Shown: positions 16,894 to 24,308 of the stretch, piece after piece
Position numbering within the stretch: position 1 is the first letter of the stretch
Layout of the letters: each line of letters opens with the position of its first letter
Origin: Paludibacteraceae bacterium
Lineage (GTDB): Bacteria > Bacteroidota > Bacteroidia > Bacteroidales > Paludibacteraceae
Assembly (NCBI GenBank): GCA_017450605.1
Contig: JAFSTG010000034.1
Location: 1 to 38,221 of the forward strand
Reading direction: 5' to 3'
Length of the DNA stretch: 38,221 bases
Translations under genes and position numbers: made by a program
Notes under the pieces: generated by a model
Told to the model about the DNA's origin: nothing
Database searches by the model: none
The model's input: only the letters and a program-made list of their open reading frames with translations

Positions 16894-17336
16894 AACGTAT
16901 CGAATACATCGCATTATTACTATTTATTTCACATATCAACCTCTTTGGCAGTGACAATCAAACGATAAATCTTACATACACAAACCATCAGTCAGAGCCG
17001 CCTCACGCCGAGAACAGTTTGATTATCAGAAACGACATAAGTTTTGAAGACGAAATATCACCTAACAATCTGCCGCATTTCAATTATAATTCATCCCGCC
17101 GACATCTTAATGTAGGCAATGCATCTGTTTTTTGCCGGCTACTGCTTCCACCTATCAATGCCGATATAATGGAAAGTGTTGGCAGAGGCTTAGCAAAAAT
17201 GCCGATGCCGTTTAGTTGCGTGCCGAATTGGTTTACTAATTTTACTCCTATAAGATTTCCGAATTATGTATATCCGCTACCGCCTGAAGGACAAGTACAA
17301 ACGAACATTACGGTAGCAGTATTTCTTCAATTTTAA
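16890..17336 (+). CDS. Small exported protein, unknown function
   Basis: 148 residues, coupled to the glycosyltransferase by an ATGA overlap. Residues 1-20 form a signal peptide (YIALLLFISHINLFGSD). The mature part is rich in Asn, Pro and aromatic residues; its C-terminal half (ASVFCRLLLPPINADIMESV, then NYVYPLPPEGQVQTNITVAV, then FLQF) suggests a periplasmic or surface beta-rich protein. Two cysteines could pair. I recognise no family. The next gene starts inside its stop codon (TAATG), so all three genes are one transcript. Confidence 0.6.
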   Translation: MKRIEYIALLLFISHINLFGSDNQTINLTYTNHQSEPPHAENSLIIRNDISFEDEISPNNLPHFNYNSSRRHLNVGNASVFCRLLLPPINADIMESVGRGLAKMPMPFSCVPNWFTNFTPIRFPNYVYPLPPEGQVQTNITVAVFLQF

Positions 17337-18526
17337 TGACAAACAGATACATCCCTTTTACTCTTTTATTTATATTCGCTGCCTTTATATACCAAATGAA
17401 GGCACAAAACAATGATTCAATCTCACAACAATCATCGCTTGAAATTGGTGATGCCGGTGAGGTAAGTTTTCGGTATTGTGGTAAGGCAAAAAGAGTCGTA
17501 TTAGCAGGCGATTTTCTCTATTACGACGAAGACACTATCAATTATCTGCCTCGTAGTCGCCGACTGAAAATGCATAAGGGCATAGATGGTTGTTTCCATA
17601 TAACAACAAAACCTCTTAGTCCGGAGACATATACTTATTGCTTTTACGTAAATGGTAAACGCAAACCCGATATAATGAACAACGACACCTCGTGGCAAAA
17701 AATGCATAAATGGAATGTTATAAGCGTAGGTGGAACACCTCAAGCCGACCTTTATTTGCCGCCTAAGCAACAGGGTGAACTTGTTCGTACGTTGTGGTAT
17801 AGTAAAGAAGAGAATCTTAATCGGCGTGTTAACATCTATTTGCCTGCTGCTTATTTTTCCGCTCCTGACGAACATTTTCCCGTTCTATATCTGCTGCATG
17901 GCATAAACGGCTACGAAGGTAGTTGGGCAGAGCGCGGCAGGGCTATTCAGATAATAGAAAACCTCGTTGAAGCAGGTAAAGCCAACCCCATGATTATCGT
18001 TATGCCCGACAATAACGCTCGTCCGCACGAAGATCGTCCAAGTCATCATACTCTATTTAACAACATCATGCACTATGTGAGTTTGCAGCACGACCACCGC
18101 ATAGAACATTCGGTAGGCGATTTGATGCAGTTGATTGATTCAACCTACCGAGTATCCGAAGAGTTATATATTGCAGGATTATCCGATGGTGCTCGCATAG
18201 CAGCCAACATAGTTAACGAGCACCCTAACAAGTTCAGCGCCGTAGGAATGTTCTCGCCCGTAGTGCATAAGCAACAATTACCTTGCGACACATGCCAAAA
18301 CATCGGCTACTATATCTACGTGGGCAAGAGCGATATGTTCCGCAACAACGGAAAAAAATTCAGCAAACGGCTACTGAAACGAATTGAGCAATCGCAACAA
18401 AACAACACCGGCACAACAACACCGGCAGACTCAATCACCTGTTACTACACCGAATCGATTGGTGGGCACAACTGGCGATATTGGCGTTACTGCCTTGCTG
18501 ATTTCATTTGCAGAATCAAGAAGTAA
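17336..18526 (+). CDS. Exported esterase (Fes/putative esterase family) with N-terminal Ig-like domain
   Basis: 396 residues with a signal peptide (FTLLFIFAAFIYQMKAQ). Residues about 35-130 resemble the E-set/CBM48-like domain found before such esterases (VSFRYCGKAKRVVLAGDF, then YTYCFYVNGKRKPD). The alpha/beta-hydrolase part has FPVLYLLHGINGYEGSW, the nucleophile elbow GLSDG and the late histidine in SIGGHNWRYWR. Proteins of this type hydrolyse feruloyl, acetyl or siderophore esters outside the cytoplasm; the substrate is not evident. Its place after a glycosyltransferase could mean trimming of a cell-surface glycan or glycolipid, which is inference. Confidence 0.82.
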   Translation: MTNRYIPFTLLFIFAAFIYQMKAQNNDSISQQSSLEIGDAGEVSFRYCGKAKRVVLAGDFLYYDEDTINYLPRSRRLKMHKGIDGCFHITTKPLSPETYTYCFYVNGKRKPDIMNNDTSWQKMHKWNVISVGGTPQADLYLPPKQQGELVRTLWYSKEENLNRRVNIYLPAAYFSAPDEHFPVLYLLHGINGYEGSWAERGRAIQIIENLVEAGKANPMIIVMPDNNARPHEDRPSHHTLFNNIMHYVSLQHDHRIEHSVGDLMQLIDSTYRVSEELYIAGLSDGARIAANIVNEHPNKFSAVGMFSPVVHKQQLPCDTCQNIGYYIYVGKSDMFRNNGKKFSKRLLKRIEQSQQNNTGTTTPADSITCYYTESIGGHNWRYWRYCLADFICRIKK

Positions 18527-18555
18527 CCTTCCCCTGATAATGAGACAGCAATAAA

Positions 18556-18590
18556 AATAGACTCTTTGCCGTAGTGACAGAGAGTCTATT
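18556..18590. terminator. Bidirectional terminator between esterase and hsp20 genes
   Basis: A perfect 10-bp stem, AATAGACTCT and AGAGTCTATT, with a 15-base loop in the gap between two convergent genes. On the minus strand the stem is followed by TTTTTATT, good for ending hsp20; on the plus strand the tail is less T-rich. Confidence 0.8.
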
Positions 18591-18633
18591 CTTATTAACC
18601 GGCAGTTTGTTGTCCGGCTACACGTTTAATGTT

Positions 18634-19062
18634 TTATTGAATCTCAATCTGCTTAGCAGTTTTACCTTCTACTTTGTGAACCTTCGGCAACTCAATGGTA
18701 AGAATACCATCCTCAGCCTTTGCACTGATAGCCTCTTCGTCAACATCGTCTGGCAATGTGTAACGCTGTTCGTAGTTAGTGTAAGAGAATTCGCGACGCA
18801 GGTAGTGTGAGTGTTTGTCTTCTTCCTTGTGTTCGAATTTGTTCTCGATGGCAACACACAGGTTGTGGTCTTCGTCGATATTTACTCGGCAGAACTCCTT
18901 CTTAACACCCGGAGCAGCCAACTCAACAATATAGGCGTGTTCCGTCTCTTTTACGTTAACCGATGGAGCAGTGGTATTGGCGCTGTTCATAATGTCTGAG
19001 TCCAAAAACTCATCGAATACTGTCGGAAACCATCCGTTTCTGCGATAAATCATAGGTTTCAT
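18634..19062 (-). CDS. Small heat-shock protein Hsp20 (alpha-crystallin domain)
   Basis: 142 residues, normal for bacterial Hsp20. The alpha-crystallin domain spans about residues 35-125: VKETEHAYIVELAAPGVKKE, YLRREFSYTNYEQRYTLPDD and the conserved AKAEDGILTIELPK. It binds unfolding proteins without ATP and holds them for refolding by other chaperones; it acts in the cytoplasm as oligomers. The C-terminal IEIQ may stand for the I-x-I oligomerisation motif. The ATG at 19062 follows a strong AGGAGGT ribosome site at 7 bases spacing, unusual for this phylum, where such sites are weak. No housekeeping -7 box is seen upstream, in line with stress control. Confidence 0.92.
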   Translation of the reverse strand: MKPMIYRRNGWFPTVFDEFLDSDIMNSANTTAPSVNVKETEHAYIVELAAPGVKKEFCRVNIDEDHNLCVAIENKFEHKEEDKHSHYLRREFSYTNYEQRYTLPDDVDEEAISAKAEDGILTIELPKVHKVEGKTAKQIEIQ

Positions 19063-19209
19063 AATTTTACCTCCTATTGTTTAGTTTAGTTAATTTTCAA
19101 TTTTACGATTCAAAACTGCTTCTTGCGACTTTCGTCTTACAACTTGCGGCTTCAATCTTCGACCTACTTAAGTCAACTTCCGTGCCACCTTGGAATTGTC
19201 AACAATCCA

Positions 19210-19247
19210 TGCCAAAATGTCCATCTATAGCGTGCCAAAAAGTCCAT
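19210..19247. promoter_or_regulatory. Direct repeat in the hsp20 upstream region
   Basis: TGCCAAAATGTCCAT (19210-19224) and TGCCAAAAAGTCCAT (19233-19247) differ at one base and start 23 bases apart, about two helical turns. They lie 150-185 bases upstream of hsp20 and upstream of the promoter of the divergent gene. This could be an operator for a heat-shock or other regulator. The rest of the 371-base gap 19063-19433 is A/T-rich, with the promoter at 19297-19328. Confidence 0.4.
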
Positions 19248-19296
19248 TTTCTTGACTATTTGACATAGACGAACATTTACATGCGTGATAAAACCG

Positions 19297-19328
19297 TTTG
19301 CACGGTTGACGGAAAATAGTTATCTTTG
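19297..19328 (+). promoter_or_regulatory. Bacteroidetes-type promoter for the deacylase operon
   Basis: TTTG at 19297-19300, 20 bases, then TATCTTTG at 19321-19328; both boxes match the consensus exactly. Predicted start is near 19335, giving a leader of about 100 bases to the ATG at 19434. Confidence 0.75.
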
Positions 19329-19433
19329 CCCTCAGAATGATTTGGCAGAACGTAGTTTTTGAAAATCGTATATTCGTTTTGCTTTAATTGCATTTTGCGT
19401 CCAAATAGCCTAATTCAAAAGACAGCATCTATT

Positions 19434-20012
19434 ATGAATTTTAATACAAGAAACACTAATGATTACGAGGTGATATCCGACCGCCAAGAGCGGGTGCTGC
19501 GGTATCTGACTGAGCACGACATCCCTTTCACTACTTACAACCACCCCGAAGGCAAGACCATCGAAGAGGCTAAGCGTTGGTGGAAAGACGATGGCAGCGT
19601 CCACTGCAAAAACATCTTCATGCGCAACCACAAGGGCGACCAACACTATCTGATTTGTTTCCCGTGTGATGACGACCTCGCCATTCACGATATTGAGCAT
19701 TGGCTCAAAGAGGTGCTTGTTGCGCAAGGACACAAAGCACCCGGCAAACTCTCGTTTGCTTCGCCCGAGCGCATGATGCGCTATTTGGGGTTAGAACCCG
19801 GCAGCGTCAGTCCGTTCGGGCTTATCAACGATCTGGAGCACCATGTCATCCTATTCCTCGACAGCCGCCTTCGCGATGCCGCCACACTCAGTTTCCACCC
19901 TAACGACTGCCGCGGAACAGTGGTGATAACGCAAGAGGCTTTTCAGAAATATTTGGCAGGCGTCGGAAACAAAGTGGAGTATATCAACACACAGAAGCAT
20001 AATAACCTATGA
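19434..20012 (+). CDS. YbaK/ProX-type aminoacyl-tRNA deacylase
   Basis: 192 residues starting MNFNTRNTNDYEVISDRQ; an upstream in-frame ATG at 19359 is not chosen because the extra 25 residues (FCFNCILRPNSLIQKTAS) do not resemble the family. Typical features are IPFTTYNHPEGKTIEEAKRW, the conserved lysine in HCKNIFMRNHKG, KLSFASPERMMRYLGLEPGS and VSPFGLINDLEHHVILFLDS. Proteins of this length remove Ala or Cys mis-attached to tRNA-Pro in trans (ProXp-ala/YbaK group). First gene of a four-gene operon; overlaps the next gene by ATGA. Confidence 0.88.
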   Translation: MNFNTRNTNDYEVISDRQERVLRYLTEHDIPFTTYNHPEGKTIEEAKRWWKDDGSVHCKNIFMRNHKGDQHYLICFPCDDDLAIHDIEHWLKEVLVAQGHKAPGKLSFASPERMMRYLGLEPGSVSPFGLINDLEHHVILFLDSRLRDAATLSFHPNDCRGTVVITQEAFQKYLAGVGNKVEYINTQKHNNL

Positions 20013-21073
20013 AATCTTCACGTAGAATCTTTCTTATTATAACTGTCTTCTTTGGAGTAGTGCTGCTGTGTGCAGCGGCTGTGGCGGGCTATGCATATCA
20101 TCTGTTTGGCAACCAGGTGCGGGCGGTGCAGTCGGTGCGCGAGGTGACGCCCGAGCTCTACGAGATGACCTACCGTGGCGACTATGGCATCAATGCCTTT
20201 ATAGAACAAGGCGGTGTGCGGACGGACGCTGAGTTACAGCCTTTTTTGCAGCGCTTTCTCTCGCATGGACTGCTACGGATTGATGCTGCCGCTCCTGAAG
20301 TGCCTGATGTCGGTTGCAGCACGTTGTGCGCACCGATGGCTGACACAGACGGGTATCTGTTTGGCAGAAACTTCGACTGGGCAAAGAAAGGGAACACTAT
20401 CATCATACGCACCTATCCGAAGAACGGATATGCCTCTATCTCAACCTCTAACTTAGATTTTCTTGGTATGCCGCTTTCATTGGAGGGTGACAATTTGATA
20501 CAAAAGATGCCTGTCATAGCGGCTATTTATGTGGCGCTTGACGGTATCAACGAGAAGGGACTGATGGTAGCTGACCTGTTTGCAGGCGACAAAGAGAAGA
20601 CGGTACAGGAGCGAGGAAACCTTGCTGTTACTACAACTACTGCCATCCGCTTGCTGCTTGACCGCGCCGCCACAACGGATGAGGCCATCAGCATGCTCGC
20701 CTCTTGGGACATGCACTCATCCATGGACTGGGCACATCACATAGCTATTGCCGACGCTACGGGACACAGTGTGGTGGTAGAGTGGATTGACAACGAGATG
20801 ATAGTGACCGAGACGCCTGCCGTCACCAACCACTATCTGTCACCTCTGCGTCCACATGTAGGTATCGGTCAGACCGAAGCGCGCCGCGACACGCTGTGTG
20901 CACGCCTTGCCGCACGCCCGCAGATGCGACTTGGCGACATGCGAAAACTTCTTCAGGATGTGGCATTTGAAGAATACACAGGCTGGTCGGTCATCTTCAA
21001 CACGCAAGACCTCAGTGCCACCTATTACTATCGCACTGACTTCGATACAGCGTACGAATATACTCTAAAATAA
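20009..21073 (+). CDS. Membrane-anchored Ntn hydrolase, linear amide C-N hydrolase type
   Basis: 354 residues. One N-terminal membrane segment (IFLIITVFFGVVLLCAAAVA) probably anchors it with the enzyme outside. The catalytic region reads GCSTLCAPMADTDGYLFGRN followed by FDW, the Cys-Ser-Thr and GRNFDW pattern of the choloylglycine hydrolase/C45-C59 group, whose nucleophile is the cysteine (about residue 110). Later family features are DGINEKGLMVADLFAG, TTTTAIRLLLDRAATTDEA and VTNHYLSP. In C59 enzymes the Cys is N-terminal after processing; here about 109 residues precede it, so maturation would be needed or it is a non-processed C45-like variant. Substrate (bile salt, penicillin-like or N-acyl amide) cannot be told. 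Confidence 0.8.
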   Translation: MKSSRRIFLIITVFFGVVLLCAAAVAGYAYHLFGNQVRAVQSVREVTPELYEMTYRGDYGINAFIEQGGVRTDAELQPFLQRFLSHGLLRIDAAAPEVPDVGCSTLCAPMADTDGYLFGRNFDWAKKGNTIIIRTYPKNGYASISTSNLDFLGMPLSLEGDNLIQKMPVIAAIYVALDGINEKGLMVADLFAGDKEKTVQERGNLAVTTTTAIRLLLDRAATTDEAISMLASWDMHSSMDWAHHIAIADATGHSVVVEWIDNEMIVTETPAVTNHYLSPLRPHVGIGQTEARRDTLCARLAARPQMRLGDMRKLLQDVAFEEYTGWSVIFNTQDLSATYYYRTDFDTAYEYTLK

Positions 21074-21085
21074 CTTTTATCAGAC

Positions 21086-21568
21086 ATGAAAAAACTACTT
21101 ATCTTAATGCTTGCGGCTATGATGGGTACAGCCGTTGAAGCCAAGACTTTAGTTGCATATTTCTCTGCCACCGGTACTACACGTTTTGCAGCCAAACAGC
21201 TTGCCAAGCAGCATAACGCCGACCTTTGGGCGATTGAGCCTGCCGAGCCTTATACCGCCGCCGACCTCGATTGGCGCGATAAGCAGTCGCGTTCGTCGCG
21301 CGAGATGGCAGACCCCGAAGAGCGTCCTACCATCCGTCAGTGCACCAACATCATGCCATACGACACTATCTACTTGGGGTTCCCGATATGGTGGGGCATC
21401 TGTCCGCGTATCATCAACTCGTGGGTTGACAACAACCTTGAGCAACTGAAAGACAAGACACTCATACCCTTTGCCACTTCAGGCGGCAGCGGCGTGGAGG
21501 AAGCGGTTGAGTACCTGCGCAAAACCTACCCGCAACTCAAATGGCAAGACGGGATACTGATGAGGTAA
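21086..21568 (+). CDS. Exported flavodoxin-like protein
   Basis: 160 residues beginning with a signal peptide (KKLLILMLAAMMGTAVEAKT) and continuing into a flavodoxin domain of the Flavodoxin_4 type: TLVAYFSATGTTRFAAKQLA with the SATGTTRF phosphate loop, YDTIYLGFPIWWGICPRIIN and TLIPFATSGGSGVEEAVEYL. The FMN site looks intact. The odd point is the location: flavodoxins are normally cytoplasmic, yet this one has a clear export signal, so FMN would have to be loaded in or delivered to the periplasm. It lies between an extracytoplasmic hydrolase and a WYL regulator. Confidence 0.82.
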   Translation: MKKLLILMLAAMMGTAVEAKTLVAYFSATGTTRFAAKQLAKQHNADLWAIEPAEPYTAADLDWRDKQSRSSREMADPEERPTIRQCTNIMPYDTIYLGFPIWWGICPRIINSWVDNNLEQLKDKTLIPFATSGGSGVEEAVEYLRKTYPQLKWQDGILMR

Positions 21569-21584
21569 GTTAAAATCGGATATT

Positions 21585-22499
21585 ATGGCAGCACAAAACA
21601 AACTTTTTCAGCGGTTGATATGGCTTGTGGACACTATCTACTCTGCCGGTCAGATAACGCGCGAGGAGATAGACCGCCATTGGGCTCAGTCGGCGTACAA
21701 CGACATGCACGAGCACGATTATGGTGAGCGCAATTTCCATCGTCACCGCGAGACTATCTTCGAGCTCTTCGGCATAGAGATAGTCTGCAACCGCAGCACG
21801 CGGCAGTACTCCATCGGCTCGCTCGGCGATGCCGAGAGCGACGGTGTGCGTGCATGGCTTGTCAACACCTTCGCCATAAAGAACATGGTGAACATAGCGG
21901 GCGAGATGCGCGACAGAATCATCTTCGAACAGATACCGGGCGGTTCGCAATATCTGTCGCTCATTGTCAACGCCATGAAAGAGAACAATAAACTGCAGGT
22001 GACGTATCAAGGATTTTACCGCAGCGAGCCTCATACTTTCCTTTTAGCCCCTTATTGCTTGAAAATATTTAAGCAGAGATGGTATATGGTTGGCAAACCT
22101 GATGACCACCCTGAGGAGCAAGAGCCACGCGTCTATGCACTCGACCGCGTGCACAGCATCGACACCACCGACCAACCGTTTAAGCTGCCCAAGAGCTTCA
22201 GTGCCACGAAGTTCTTCGATGGCTGCTTCGGCGTTGACCGTAGTCAGACGCAGATACAAGACATACGCATCCGCACGGGTGCCGCCACTGCTAATTTCAT
22301 CCGCACCCTACCCCTTCATTCGTCACAACAGGAGGTGGAGCGTACAGCAGAACATAGCGTGTTTGTGTTCCGTTTGGCGCCGACGTACGATTTCATTCAG
22401 GAGCTACGCAAACATGGTCCGTATTTGGAAATACTCGAACCGGCTGAGTTAAGAGAGCTGTTCCGGCAAGATTTACAATCGGCATTGGAGCAGTATTAA
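21585..22499 (+). CDS. WYL-domain transcriptional regulator
   Basis: 304 residues. The N-terminal 70 residues form a helix-rich DNA-binding region (LFQRLIWLVDTIYSAGQITR), and the WYL domain covers about residues 120-210: LIVNAMKENNKLQVTYQGFY, then LLAPYCLKIFKQRWYMVGK and VYALDRVHSI. The C-terminal piece (FDFIQ-type helix then LREL-FRQDLQSALEQ) is the WCX extension. WYL regulators sense nucleotides or DNA ends and often control stress or defence genes. It is the last gene of its operon and the last gene before the island with McrBC; regulation of that system is possible but not shown. Confidence 0.88.
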   Translation: MAAQNKLFQRLIWLVDTIYSAGQITREEIDRHWAQSAYNDMHEHDYGERNFHRHRETIFELFGIEIVCNRSTRQYSIGSLGDAESDGVRAWLVNTFAIKNMVNIAGEMRDRIIFEQIPGGSQYLSLIVNAMKENNKLQVTYQGFYRSEPHTFLLAPYCLKIFKQRWYMVGKPDDHPEEQEPRVYALDRVHSIDTTDQPFKLPKSFSATKFFDGCFGVDRSQTQIQDIRIRTGAATANFIRTLPLHSSQQEVERTAEHSVFVFRLAPTYDFIQELRKHGPYLEILEPAELRELFRQDLQSALEQY

Positions 22500-22522
22500 A
22501 TAGTAATGCCATTGGTAAAAAT

Positions 22523-22550
22523 AAAAAAGTGCAGTCTTCTGCACTTTTTT
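22523..22550 (+). terminator. Strong intrinsic terminator after the WYL gene
   Basis: A 12-bp stem AAAAAAGTGCAG and CTGCACTTTTTT with a TCTT loop, continuing into T-rich sequence. The symmetrical A and T tracts allow it to work in both directions. Confidence 0.92.
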
Positions 22551-22635
22551 TATTATAACCGACTCGTTGTGTCAGTTTGCGACTGTAATTTTGCAGCGTA
22601 ATACAAAATAAGTTTAACCAATCAATATCTGCATT

Positions 22636-22832
22636 ATGGGAATTTTTGATTTTTTATTCGGTCCCTCGACCGACCCTGGGCAGCGTTCTTGGCAAAGAAC
22701 AAGACTATATTTGATAATGCTCTCAACAAAGACTATCAAGATGATTTGATATACATGAGCGAATATTAGAAGTTTTACGAAGGGACAACAGAAGGCGTAA
22801 ATGTACTAAGGGAAAAATCAAAAGGACTATAA
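22636..22832 (+). pseudogene. Decayed small gene beginning MGIFDFLFG
   Basis: An ATG at 22636 opens MGIFDFLFGPSTDPGQRSWQ and then runs into a stop. Shifting frame near 22690 continues the protein as DNALNKDYQDDLIYMSEY, interrupted by TAG, then KFYEGTTEGVNVLREKSKGL and a stop at 22830-22832. The pieces read like one small acidic protein broken by a frameshift or deletion and a nonsense change. Family not recognised. It lies between the WYL terminator and the RAYT2 leader, in a 605-base gap (22500-23104) that otherwise holds a promoter and repeats. Confidence 0.55.
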
Positions 22833-22845
22833 GGCTTCTAAATAA

Positions 22846-22877
22846 TTTGCATAAAAGCACAAGAAAGAGTAACTTTG
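22846..22877 (+). promoter_or_regulatory. Bacteroidetes-type promoter upstream of RAYT2
   Basis: TTTG at 22846-22849, 20 bases, then TAACTTTG at 22870-22877. It would drive a transcript through the repeat leader (22902-23045) into RAYT2 at 23105, a leader of more than 200 bases. Confidence 0.7.
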
Positions 22878-22901
22878 CATGCCAGAAAAATAATTCGATA
22901 C

Positions 22902-23045
22902 AATGGCAACATAAAAAAACAACGGCTACGGCAAAAAAGCAACGGCAACATCAAAAACAACGGCAACATCAAAAAACAACGGCTACGGCAAAAAAGAAAC
23001 GGCAACATAAATGAGCAACGTCAATTAGCCCGAATAGTATTCGGG
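22902..23045 (+). repeat. Repetitive leader and REP-like hairpin upstream of RAYT2
   Basis: From 22902 to about 23009 the sequence is built from imperfect units of AACGGCTACGGCAAAAAAG and AACGGCAACATCAAAA. It is followed by a 30-base element at 23016-23045 that begins CAACGTCAATTAG and ends in the hairpin CCCGAAT, AGT, ATTCGGG (23029-23045). The same element occurs twice inside RAYT2. A short open frame across the stretch would encode NGNIKKQRLRQK repeats, but nothing else supports it as a gene. Confidence 0.75.
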
Positions 23046-23104
23046 GGGAATGAACATTTATAAGTTAACATTAAGAAAGATAAACCCTAAATAATTAAAA
23101 AAAC

Positions 23105-24220
23105 ATGGCAGACGAACAATGGCATTGGCAAGAGCCGGGCACTGCATGGAAAGGCATCGGCATTTACCATGTGACGCTCGTGGTGTCAAGCCGAGAACCA
23201 CTGCTCGGCGAGCTCGTCATCCCTGCTAACGACCCCACACAAGCAAGAGTGGAGCTCAGCGAGTTGGGACTTTATGTAAAAGCCTGCGTGGATGAGATAC
23301 CGAAGCGGCATAAGCAGGTTAGGATAATAAAACTGCGGATGATGCCCGACCATGTTCATGTTATCCTTTATGTCACTCAGGCTATGGATGTGAGCATCAA
23401 GATGGTGGTGCGTGGACTATGGCAAGGAGCAAAGAAAGCGGGAAGGGAATACTCTGCGTCGATTAGCCCGATGTCAAAATGTCCAACGTCAATTAGCCCG
23501 AATAACATTCGGGACAATAAACGTGGCAAAAATGCTGATAATGACACAACGTCAATTAGCCCGAATAGTATTCGGGACAACGAACGTTGCCAAAATGGGG
23601 ATGAAGATGCAGGTAAGAATCAGCCTTACGACCCGATATTCAATGAGATGCCTTTTATTCGTCCCATGTCGCGACGAGGTCAGTTGCAGGCTATGATTCG
23701 CTATGTCGAGATGAATCCTCAGCGATTAGCCACCAAACGCCTTATGCCCGGTCTCTTTCGCGTTCAGCATAACATCGAAATAGCAGGACGGGAATATAGC
23801 GGTGTTGGCAACATAGCATTGCTACAATCGGAGCAATACCGCCCCGTTCATGTGCGCCGAGCGATGGTAGAGGCAGCAGAACACGGCGAGGTACAGCCTC
23901 TGCGTGACTACATGAACAGCTGTGTGATAGCAGCACGGCATGGTACGGTGATGGTATCGCCATTCATCTCGCCAAAAGAGAAAGAGGTGATGGCTGTGCT
24001 GTTAAAAGAGAATCTCCTATTTATCTATCTCGCTGATAATGGTTTTCGAGAATATTATAAGCCGCAGGACAACCTATTCGATGCCGTGGCAGAAGGGCGA
24101 GTGCTCATTCTCAGTCCTTGGGAGCATGATGCAGAAAAGAAACATATCAGCCGTGCCGACTGCGTTGCACTGAACACAATGGCAGAGGAGATTTGCAAGG
24201 GTGAGAGCATGAATGAATAG
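23105..24220 (+). CDS. RAYT2: REP-associated Y1 (HUH) transposase-like protein
   Basis: 371 residues. Core features are IYHVTLVVSSREPLLGELV, the HUH motif in MPDHVHVIL (about residue 81) and the catalytic-tyrosine helix MIRYVEMNPQRLATKR (Tyr about 200). Between them lies an insert of about 55 residues containing two copies of the REP-like hairpin, read as TSISPNNIRDN and TSISPNSIRDN. The C-terminal 170 residues (EIAGREYSGVGNIALLQSEQ, then GTVMVSPFISPKEKEVMAVL) align in pattern with RAYT1 and RAYT3, at lower identity. It follows its own repeat leader and precedes the mcrB promoter. Activity is plausible because the HUH and Tyr motifs are intact. Confidence 0.83.
   Translation: MADEQWHWQEPGTAWKGIGIYHVTLVVSSREPLLGELVIPANDPTQARVELSELGLYVKACVDEIPKRHKQVRIIKLRMMPDHVHVILYVTQAMDVSIKMVVRGLWQGAKKAGREYSASISPMSKCPTSISPNNIRDNKRGKNADNDTTSISPNSIRDNERCQNGDEDAGKNQPYDPIFNEMPFIRPMSRRGQLQAMIRYVEMNPQRLATKRLMPGLFRVQHNIEIAGREYSGVGNIALLQSEQYRPVHVRRAMVEAAEHGEVQPLRDYMNSCVIAARHGTVMVSPFISPKEKEVMAVLLKENLLFIYLADNGFREYYKPQDNLFDAVAEGRVLILSPWEHDAEKKHISRADCVALNTMAEEICKGESMNE
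23484..23576 (+). repeat. Two in-frame copies of the RAYT2 hairpin element inside RAYT2
   Basis: Copies at 23484-23513 and 23547-23576. The second is identical over 30 bases to the upstream copy at 23016-23045; the first differs only in the hairpin loop (AACA for AGTA). A decayed third copy begins near 23458 (GTCGATTAGCCCGATGTC). The upstream copy is in another reading frame relative to its context, showing the repeat is conserved as DNA and not for its peptide. Confidence 0.88.
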
Positions 24221-24256
24221 GGCAGGAAACCTCTAAGTAATTCAACTGTAACTTTA

Positions 24257-24288
24257 TTTGCAATGTTGCAGTAAGAATTGTAACTTTG
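24257..24288 (+). promoter_or_regulatory. Bacteroidetes-type promoter for mcrBC
   Basis: TTTG at 24257-24260, 20 bases, then TAACTTTG at 24281-24288. Start near 24295, leaving a very short leader of about 14 bases to the mcrB ATG at 24309. Confidence 0.75.
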
Positions 24289-24308
24289 TAAAAAATAAGA
24301 AAAACAAT

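Noticed and set aside
19233-19247. Sigma-54 promoter (TGGCAC on the minus strand)
   Set aside because: No TTGC-type -12 element at the required spacing.
22875-23063. Small plus-strand gene encoding NGNIKKQRLRQK repeats
   Set aside because: Made entirely of repeat units and the RAYT2 hairpin; treated as leader repeat sequence.
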